Source: Candidatus Accumulibacter vicinus
GTDB taxonomy: Bacteria; Pseudomonadota; Gammaproteobacteria; Burkholderiales; Rhodocyclaceae
Length of the DNA stretch: 20,032 nucleotides
Direction of reading: 5' to 3'
Assembly (NCBI GenBank): GCA_002425405.1
Contig: DIME01000184.1
Location: 1 to 20,032 of the forward strand
Part shown: one piece after another, positions 1-4,741 of the stretch
Layout of the letters: each line of letters starts with the position of its first letter
How positions within the stretch are numbered: the first letter of the stretch is position 1
Program-made: the position numbers and the translations under genes
Notes under the pieces: model-generated
Database searches by the model: none
The model's input: only the letters and a program-made list of their open reading frames with translations
Told to the model about the DNA's origin: nothing

Positions 1-485
1 TTAACAGAGGATTCTAGGTTGATCTGGCTGCCTGGGCCAGCGTTCTGCGTGTACGCGGCGGACCAGTACACCGGCGTCGGGTCGAAACCGATTCCAATCG
101 TTTGCGTGATCGTACCCACGGCAAGAACGCCCAGCGAGCTCGCGCCCGGGGTCACCGATGTCACTGTCAGGGTTTCCAGGAACGTTCCCAGCGCCGTGGT
201 GAACTCTTTCGTGAAGATGCTGCCGATCGTGACGCCCATCGGGTCGGGAGATAGAGTTATCAATTGGCCGGCGACCAGGCCGACGTTGTTCGAGACGATC
301 GCCCCAACCAGAGTTGGCGCGCCGTTAGTGATGGTGGTTGCCGTCGTTACATCGCCAGTATCGGCAGTGAAGCTGCCAAGCGCCGCGACGTTGAAGATGG
401 CCTCAATCGGAATGGCAGAGGCTGGAGTGGACAACGCAGCCGCAGCCGACGTCACGGCTACCGCGCACAAGCGAGAAAATTTCAT
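1..485 (-). CDS. Secreted protein, possibly PEP-CTERM family, 3' end outside window
   Basis: The reading frame starts at the ATG whose first base is 485 and stays open to the window edge, giving about 161 residues with the C-terminus missing. The start is supported by AGAGGA seven bases upstream. The N-terminus MKFSRLCAVAVTSAAAALS...ASA is a clear Sec signal peptide (basic start, Ala-rich core, cleavage near A-S-A around residues 22-24). The rest is low in Cys and rich in Thr, Val, Gly and Ser, with repeated beta-prone stretches, like exported surface or matrix proteins of floc-forming betaproteobacteria. A PEP-CTERM sorting tail would lie beyond the edge, so that assignment is inference. It is favoured by the sigma-54 promoter just upstream, because PEP-CTERM genes are known to be driven by RpoN and the PrsK/PrsR system. 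No enzymatic function can be assigned. Confidence 0.72.
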   Translation of the reverse strand, partial: MKFSRLCAVAVTSAAAALSTPASAIPIEAIFNVAALGSFTADTGDVTTATTITNGAPTLVGAIVSNNVGLVAGQLITLSPDPMGVTIGSIFTKEFTTALGTFLETLTVTSVTPGASSLGVLAVGTITQTIGIGFDPTPVYWSAAYTQNAGPGSQINLESSV

Positions 486-540
486 AGGTTAGTCCTCTTT
501 GAGTTGATTGCTGCGCCGGATTGCGCGGCTGGAGCATACC

Positions 541-557
541 AAGCAAAGAGTGTGCCA
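541..557 (-). promoter_or_regulatory. Sigma-54 (RpoN) -24/-12 promoter
   Basis: The minus strand reads TGGCACACTCTTTGCTT, a near-exact match to the RpoN consensus TGGCAC-N5-TTGCW, with the required 10 bases between the GG of -24 and the GC of -12. Transcription would begin near 530, giving a leader of about 45 bases before the ATG at 485. An enhancer-binding activator would be needed; no activator gene is in the window. Confidence 0.75.
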
Positions 558-693
558 TGAAAATGTATCCGTCTTTTTATCAAGCGTTTATGTTTCTGCC
601 TCGGTCTGGGGCAAGCCGCAAGTGTAAGATTTCTCGACACTCCTTCCTTGATGCCGGCAATCGCCACGGCGGCCGGACGCGCCACGCATACAT

Positions 694-903
694 GGTGGTC
701 AACAGCAGATTTTTGTCCTTGGCCTGATCACCCGATTTCAGGTGCGTGAAGTGCCGGGTGAAGCCCGTCCATTCGTCCACCTCCAACAGCAGCTCGGTAA
801 TCTTGACGTGCGGCAGGATCATCGCCGTTTGGTCGATCAGCGCCTGGCCGATGCGTCCGTACAGGCGCACCTTGGCGTTGATGGCCTTGCCGGACGCCTG
901 GAA
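694..903 (-). pseudogene. tnpA: Tn3-family transposase (TnpA) internal fragment
   Basis: Read on the minus strand, 903 to 694 encodes about 70 residues beginning FQASGKAINAKVRLYGRIGQ and including LLEVDEWTGFTRHFTHLK and DKNLLLTT. This is the conserved central to C-terminal part of Tn3-family DDE transposases (normally close to 1000 residues). There is a TAG in frame at 907-909, just upstream of the recognisable part, and the match to the family ends after LLLTT at 694, where it would normally continue into ILADAINLGLTKM. Both ends are therefore missing and the piece cannot be active. It marks the left part of a decayed Tn3 element whose resolvase remnant lies at 1671. Confidence 0.85.
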
Positions 904-937
904 CTGCTACTATTGCAATGAGTTTCGACAAGAAAGA

Positions 938-1234
938 ATGCCCATGCGACCGTCCGTTGTGCTCGACATGAAGCGAAATGCAGTGCGCGAAGCGGTAAAC
1001 CGTTTTCGCACGGCGAATCCGCGCGTCTTCGGTTCGGTGCTGCATGGCACCGACCGGGACGGCAGCGACCTTGATCTGTTGGTCGATGCACTGCCTGGTG
1101 CCACGTTATTGGACTTGGGCGATTTAGAAGACGAATTGAAATCGCTGCTCGGCGTTCACGTTGACTTGCTAACACCAGGCGACCTGCCGCCAAAGTTTCG
1201 AGCAAAGGTACTTGCAGAGGCGCAACCGGTATGA
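938..1234 (+). CDS. mntA: MntA-type nucleotidyltransferase antitoxin
   Basis: This is a 98-residue minimal nucleotidyltransferase. It carries the family signature GS-x10-DxD (G32, S33, D44, D46) followed by a third acidic residue in VHVDLL (D76), the expected metal-binding triad. MntA proteins are antitoxins of the HEPN/MNT class that adenylylate the partner HepT on a Tyr near its active site and so silence it. The stop overlaps the HepT start by ATGA, the usual coupled arrangement. ATG 938 or ATG 944 could be the start; the frame is open further upstream to 746, but that part is the antisense of the transposase fragment and unlikely to be translated. The length is normal for the family and the gene looks intact. 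The pair probably travelled as a passenger of the Tn3 element around it. Confidence 0.85.
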   Translation: MPMRPSVVLDMKRNAVREAVNRFRTANPRVFGSVLHGTDRDGSDLDLLVDALPGATLLDLGDLEDELKSLLGVHVDLLTPGDLPPKFRAKVLAEAQPV

Positions 1235-1677
1235 ATGAAAGCCGTCTTTCTGATTACATCGATCACATACAGCAGGCCGCAGCGGATGCGCGCGGCTTCG
1301 TGGAAGGGGTGGCGAAGGACGACTTCCTTACCGATAAGCGCACCCAGCAGGCCGTTACCATGAGCCTCATCATCATCGGCGAGGCCGCCACGAAGGTGAT
1401 GGATGGCTACGCCGAGTTCACTCAGGCACACGCCGAAGTGCCGTGGCGCAGCATGCGCAACATGCGCAATCGTATGGCCCACGGCTATTTCGACATCAAC
1501 CTCGATGTGGTGTGGGAGACGGTACAAGAATGGCTACCGGAGTTGCTCAAACAACTGCCTGCCGTGCACCAGGACGCCGCCGATAAAGACCGCAATGACA
1601 TCAGAGAACATGGCGGAGCAGACGTCACGCAGGTGGCGCACGAATATATTGACCTGGGGCGAGACAAGCCATGTTGA
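1231..1677 (+). CDS. hepT: HepT-type HEPN ribonuclease toxin (DUF86)
   Basis: This is a 148-residue all-helical HEPN protein. The catalytic RX4-6H motif is present as R79-NRMA-H84, followed by G85-Y86; the Tyr is the one modified by the MntA antitoxin in characterised pairs. The motif forms an RNase site in the HEPN dimer. SLIIIGEAATKV (residues 45-56) is a typical helix of the family. It is translationally coupled to mntA by ATGA. The last ~38 residues (from about 1561) are polar, do not look like HEPN sequence, and run into the expected resolvase leader, with the stop inside the resolvase start (ATGTTGA). The tail is probably read-through into transposon DNA after loss of the original stop (inference). 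Otherwise the gene looks functional. Confidence 0.85.
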   Translation: MNESRLSDYIDHIQQAAADARGFVEGVAKDDFLTDKRTQQAVTMSLIIIGEAATKVMDGYAEFTQAHAEVPWRSMRNMRNRMAHGYFDINLDVVWETVQEWLPELLKQLPAVHQDAADKDRNDIREHGGADVTQVAHEYIDLGRDKPC

Positions 1678-1907
1678 TCGGCTATGCGCGCGTCTCGACG
1701 CAGGATCAGAACCTTGAGTTGCAGCAGAAAGCCTTGACCAAGGCCGGATGCCAGAAGATTTTTGAAGATAAGGTCAGTGGTACGAAGGCTGACCGCCCCG
1801 GCTTGGCCAAGGCGATGAAAATGCTGCGCGAGGGCGACGCCCTCGTGGTCTGGAAGCTGGATCGCCTGGGTCGTAGCGTCAAGCAACTGGTCGATCTGGT
1901 TACTTGA
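1671..1907 (+). pseudogene. tnpR: Serine resolvase TnpR, N-terminal fragment
   Basis: The 78 residues start MLIGYARVSTQDQNLELQQ, with the nucleophilic Ser at position 9, and contain VSGTKADRPGL and WKLDRLGRSVKQLVDLV with the conserved active-site arginines (R65, R68). This is the N-terminal catalytic half of a Tn3-type serine resolvase. A complete protein is about 185-200 residues; here the frame stops right after LVDLV, so part of the catalytic domain, the E helix and the DNA-binding helix-turn-helix are gone. The break at about 1901 is where DGR-associated sequence begins. A res site would be expected in the ~100 bases upstream of 1671, within the tail of hepT, but I could not define its subsites. 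Confidence 0.85.
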
Positions 1908-1960
1908 TCGCCATGGCAGAGCTCGCGGCCAGGAATCGTCCGTGCCCGGCGAAAACCCGC

Positions 1961-2803
1961 TCAGCCCTGGCCGCGTCCCGCGGCCAGGGCGACGCCGCTC
2001 CGCGGCGCCGGCCACTCCGTGGCCCCGGCCGGGCTCGTGGACCTCAGGGCAAAGCGGAAGCCGTAGACCTGGCCGGCGCCGTCGGGCGCGTAGGCGCCGC
2101 GGAACGCTGAGCGGGCGCCCCTGGCGTAGATGCACCAGGAGCCGCCGCGCAGCACGCGCTCGGCAACACCGTCCCCACTCCCGGACGCATCGGCACACCA
2201 TTCCCAAACGTTACCGTGCATTTCGTACAAGCCCCAGGGATTGGCCGGCAGGCTCCTGACCGCCACCGTCATCTTTCGCGGCCGTTCGTCCGACCAGTAT
2301 TTCACCTCCTCGCCGGTGATCGTGTCGCCAAAGCTGTACGCGGTCCGGGTTCCGGCCCGGCACGCGTATTCCCACTCGGCTTCGCTCGGCAATCCGGCCG
2401 CCGCGCCCGCCGTGAAGGCTTGCAGGCGAACCAGGAAGCCCTCCGGCGGCAGAACGACGTCGTTCCAGCTCACCCGCTCGACCGGATGTTGCGGAGATCC
2501 CGGCTGCTCGCTGAAATGGCTCGGGTTGCTGCCCATCACCGCCTGCCACAGTGCCTGCGTGCAGGCGGTGTCCGCGAGCCAGAAACCGTTGGCGATCGTC
2601 GTCGGCACCTGTTGCTCGGGCTGGCTTTCGTCGCCCATCCGGAAGTGGCCAGGCTCGATCCAGCGCAGGCGTTGCACCTCGTTGGCCACCCGCAGATCGG
2701 CCCAGACGCCGAAGCGATCGTCGCCCCAGGCGCCCGCCCAGGGCGGCGGAAACGGATCGGGACCGCGACGCTGCCACTCGGCAAGATCAAAGACGGCACT
2801 CAT
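1961..2803 (-). CDS. Stand-alone FGE/C-type-lectin-fold DGR target protein with VR2
   Basis: This 280-residue protein is almost wholly an FGE-sulfatase-type (C-type-lectin fold) domain. A linker (residues 20-48, PPWAGAWGDDRFGVWADL then QRLRWI) leads into PGHFRMG, then FWLADTACTQALW, NPSHF, HPVERVSWNDV, LPSEAEWEYACRAGT, GLYEMHGNVWEWCAD, RVLRGGSW and GFRFALRS. Residues 212-254 are encoded by VR2. The two catalytic Cys positions of true FGE after RGGSW are not conserved, so this is read as a binding protein. It has no signal peptide and no effector domain, unlike its paralogue ending at 4738. The start overlaps the stop of a small upstream ORF (ATGA) and has no strong ribosome site of its own. 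The C-terminal residues ALAAGRGQG are encoded by a 12-bp DNA hairpin. It is probably a second diversified sensor or decoy (inference). Confidence 0.9.
   Translation of the reverse strand: MSAVFDLAEWQRRGPDPFPPPWAGAWGDDRFGVWADLRVANEVQRLRWIEPGHFRMGDESQPEQQVPTTIANGFWLADTACTQALWQAVMGSNPSHFSEQPGSPQHPVERVSWNDVVLPPEGFLVRLQAFTAGAAAGLPSEAEWEYACRAGTRTAYSFGDTITGEEVKYWSDERPRKMTVAVRSLPANPWGLYEMHGNVWEWCADASGSGDGVAERVLRGGSWCIYARGARSAFRGAYAPDGAGQVYGFRFALRSTSPAGATEWPAPRSGVALAAGRGQG
1964..2024 (-). other. Hairpin array 3' of VR2 (three stem-loops)
   Basis: Three perfect inverted repeats lie in tandem, all with the loop TCC (GGA on the coding strand): 1964-1990 (12-bp stem), 1993-2007 (6 bp) and 2010-2024 (6 bp). 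The array starts 18 bases past the 3' edge of VR2 and covers the last codons of the gene. DGR targets studied in phage need a hairpin/cruciform downstream of the VR for efficient retrohoming; a similar role is inferred here. The corresponding array beside VR1 has compensating stem changes. Confidence 0.8.
2043..2169 (-). repeat. DGR variable repeat VR2
   Basis: This 127-base copy aligns without gaps to the template repeat at 2992-3118 (offset 949). There are 17 mismatches, every one where the TR coding strand has A. Substitutions turn TR Asn codons (AAC) into Cys, Ile, Tyr, Gly, Phe and Val codons; the encoded protein reads SWCIYARGARSAFRGAYAP against SWNNNARNARSANRNANAP in the TR. Similarity to the TR ends at the CCCTGAG motif at the 3' edge, after which VR1 and VR2 share a flank that the TR lacks. 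Confidence 0.97.
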
Positions 2804-2958
2804 CGCGACGCCAGGGCGGGCGGCGACCCGGGGAGCTGTCGCGTCAGCGCTGCTGCGCCTTCACTACCGGCACCCCGGGAGCCTTCGAGTTCGGACGGCG
2901 GCCGCAGGGCCACCGCCACCGGAAACAGCGCCTGGTCCATCGGCAGCGGCAAATCCAT
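2800..2958 (-). CDS. Small ORF between TR and second target, unknown function
   Basis: A 52-residue frame starts at ATG 2958 (MDLPLPMDQALFPVAVAL...) and ends with TGA overlapping the ATG of the VR2 target gene (ATGA), the same junction style used through the cassette. It matches no family I recognise and has no membrane segment or signal peptide. The ribosome site is weak. The frame is also open upstream through the TR without a stop, so the bases could instead be TR RNA sequence with a fortuitous frame. The coupling is the main argument for a real gene. Confidence 0.4.
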   Translation of the reverse strand: MDLPLPMDQALFPVAVALRPPSELEGSRGAGSEGAAALTRQLPGSPPALASR

Positions 2959-2962
2959 GCCG

Positions 2963-2978
2963 GGGTGTTGCCACACCC
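2963..2978 (-). other. Hairpin 3' of template repeat
   Basis: The coding strand can form GGGTGT-GGCA-ACACCC, a 6-bp stem with a GGCA tetraloop, 13 bases beyond the 3' end of the TR. It could be part of the structured TR RNA or a priming element. It is a single short stem, so chance is not excluded. Confidence 0.45.
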
Positions 2979-2991
2979 GTCGCCGGTCGAG

Positions 2992-3118
2992 CTCAGGGCA
3001 AAGCGGAAGCCGTAGTTCTGGTTGGCGTTGTCGGGCGCGTTGGCGTTGCGGTTCGCTGAGCGGGCGTTCCTGGCGTTGTTGTTCCAGGAGCCGCCGCGCA
3101 GCACGCGCTCGGCAACAC
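2992..3118 (-). repeat. DGR template repeat (TR)
   Basis: This is a 127-base non-coding template with ten AAC codons when read in the target frame (SWNNNARNARSANRNANAPDNANQNYGFRF). AAC is the classic DGR template codon because adenine-specific mutagenesis of it cannot create stops. The coding strand has 27 A; VR1 differs at 15 and VR2 at 17 of them, and none of the 100 other bases differs in either. The TR lies 116 bases downstream of the reverse transcriptase stop and upstream of the second target. Its 3' edge (CCCTGAGCTCGACC) departs from the VR version (CCCTGAGGTCCACG), the expected difference between the donor-side element and the initiation site at the VRs. It is presumably transcribed with the operon and used as cDNA template. 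Confidence 0.97.
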
Positions 3119-3233
3119 TTTTTGCCTTGCAGGCAAGCGGCGCTGTTCACAAGCGCGATTATCGGTGATCCCGGCGCCACCCGGCAATCGCCGTGTCGCG
3201 TCCGGGCCGCCTGCGGTTCCTTCGAACACACGC

Positions 3234-4253
3234 TCATTCGCGGTCTGTTGCATCGTAAATGCTGGGCCGTTGCTGCCAGACGCCTTGCCGAAAGCCGAGG
3301 CTGTGGCTGTGCGCCAGCGGTGCCAGGGTGTTCGCGCCGGCGCGCTGCAGTTCGGCGGCAGTGAGCAGACCCTCGGCCCAGGCTGCTTCGAGCCGCCGCG
3401 CGTGCCGCCGATAGCGCGCCAGCTTGCGCCGGCTGGGCAGGATCAGCGCCTGATGCACTCGATAGCCGCACCAGACGACGCCGGCGCGGCTATGCGCGAT
3501 CGCGGCGCTCGGCTTGAGGCGCAGGCGGCGCTCACGCCAGAGGAAATCGCTCCATTCGCCGAGCGTCGCCTGCGCTTCGGCGCGGCTGTCGCACCACCAG
3601 AGGGTGTCGTCCATGTAGCGCACGTGCGCGCGCACCCGGCGATCTTCGAGCAGCCATCGATCGGCCGCGTCAAGGTAGGCGTTGGCAAAGTGCTGCGAGG
3701 TCAAGGAGCCGATCGGCAGGCCACGCCCGGCGTTGCCGCCAGCATCGATGATCCGCCCGAGCAGGGCGAGGAAGCCGTCGCCCTTGAAGCGCCGCGCGAG
3801 CAGCGCCTTCAGGCAGGCATGGTCGATGCTGGGGAAGTAGCCATCGACGTCGACCTGCACGCGCCAGGCGAAGCGCTGCAGATTGCGCTGCACCTGGCGG
3901 GCGGCCGCGTGCACGCCCTTGCCGGGGCGGCAGGCGTACGACGAATCGACGAGCATGGTCTCGAAACGGGGTTCGGCCAGATTGAGGATCGCGTGCTGCA
4001 ATACACGGTCGGCGAAACACGCGGCGTGGATCACGCGTCGCTTCGGGTCGTGAATGGTGAAGCTCGTGTACTGACCTTGCGGCGCCTCACCGTTGAGGAT
4101 GCTCGCCGCGAGCCGGTCAAGGCGCGCGTCGAGCTCGCCGAGAAAGCGCGCCACCGGCGGGCGCTGTCGTTTGCCGCGCGCCGCCTTCCAGGTGGCGAGG
4201 GCGAGGTTGCTGCGCTCGGCGAGCTGCTCCAGGCTGATCGCCAGCCGCTTCAT
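3234..4253 (-). CDS. DGR reverse transcriptase
   Basis: This 339-residue group-II-intron-like reverse transcriptase makes adenine-mutagenised cDNA from the TR RNA for replacement of the VRs. Visible RT blocks are: VIHAACFADRVLQHAI (74-90), SSYACRPGKGVHAAA (104-118), the catalytic VDVDGYFPSIDH (134-145, D135/D137), LPIGSLTSQHFANAYLD (179-195), YMDD (213-216) and GVVWCGYRVH (258-267). The SLTSQ form of block 4, where retroviral and group II enzymes have QGxxxSP, is the DGR hallmark and is linked to relaxed fidelity at template A. Length is normal, and there is no maturase or endonuclease domain. The start overlaps the HRDC gene stop by ATGA, so translation is coupled. All catalytic residues are present and it should be active. 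Confidence 0.97.
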   Translation of the reverse strand: MKRLAISLEQLAERSNLALATWKAARGKRQRPPVARFLGELDARLDRLAASILNGEAPQGQYTSFTIHDPKRRVIHAACFADRVLQHAILNLAEPRFETMLVDSSYACRPGKGVHAAARQVQRNLQRFAWRVQVDVDGYFPSIDHACLKALLARRFKGDGFLALLGRIIDAGGNAGRGLPIGSLTSQHFANAYLDAADRWLLEDRRVRAHVRYMDDTLWWCDSRAEAQATLGEWSDFLWRERRLRLKPSAAIAHSRAGVVWCGYRVHQALILPSRRKLARYRRHARRLEAAWAEGLLTAAELQRAGANTLAPLAHSHSLGFRQGVWQQRPSIYDATDRE

Positions 4254-4741
4254 GAAGTCTGCTCGGCCACGGCGCTCGCGATGGCCGCGAGAAAGGGCGC
4301 GCCGTACTTGCCGGCACGCGCCTCGCCGACACCGTCGATGGCGCGCAAGGCCGCGGCGCTGCCTGGCCGCTGGCGCGCCATCGCCGCCAGTTGTTCATTG
4401 GTAAACAGGACGTACGGCGGCACCCCCTCGCGTTCGCCCAACTGCTGGCGCAGACTGCGCAAGCTAGCGAAAACGGCGAAATCCGCCGGCGAGAGGACTT
4501 CGCGATAATCCACCCGAGCCGGCCGGCCGGGCTTGCCGCCGGTCACCCTGGCGGCGTCGGGCAGCGCCCCCGGACCATTGGCGACGGCGACGCAGACCAC
4601 CCAGTGCGAATCGAGGCCGGCGGCAAGCCACTGCTTCTCGATCGTCAGCACCCGATGCTGGGCGAGAAAGGTATTCAGTTCGTCCTGCGCCGCGCGGCCG
4701 TCGAGGGCGTGGATGGCGAAAAAATGGAGTGCGCTGCTCAT
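4250..4741 (-). CDS. HRDC-domain DGR accessory protein
   Basis: The protein has 163 residues. The C-terminal half (about 84-155, SPADFAVFASLRSLRQQLGE ... PPYVLFTNEQLAAMARQRP ... ALRAIDGVGEARAGKYG) is a clear HRDC domain, the helical nucleic-acid-binding module of RecQ helicases and RNase D. The N-terminal half (HFFAIHALDGRAAQDELNTF, then IEKQWL) is not a family I can name but resembles the N-terminal part found in DGR-linked HRDC proteins. Many DGRs use Avd as RT partner; a minority carry an HRDC protein instead, and no Avd-like gene is visible here. It overlaps both neighbours by ATGA (VR1 target upstream, RT downstream), implying fixed stoichiometry. Binding of TR RNA or the cDNA complex is inferred. 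Confidence 0.88.
   Translation of the reverse strand: MSSALHFFAIHALDGRAAQDELNTFLAQHRVLTIEKQWLAAGLDSHWVVCVAVANGPGALPDAARVTGGKPGRPARVDYREVLSPADFAVFASLRSLRQQLGEREGVPPYVLFTNEQLAAMARQRPGSAAALRAIDGVGEARAGKYGAPFLAAIASAVAEQTS

Noticed and set aside
19..492. Plus-strand open frame of 157 codons at the left edge
   Set aside because: Antisense to a minus-strand gene with a signal peptide, ribosome site and sigma-54 promoter.
482..685. 67-residue minus-strand frame between the tnpA fragment and the secreted protein
   Set aside because: It spans the sigma-54 promoter, has a weak GTG start and no recognisable motif; its ATGA contact with the secreted gene is probably chance.
2844..3104. TR read as a protein-coding gene
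   Set aside because: The frame mirrors the target only because the TR is its template; Asn-rich content, no upstream FGE fold and lack of start signals fit a non-coding template.
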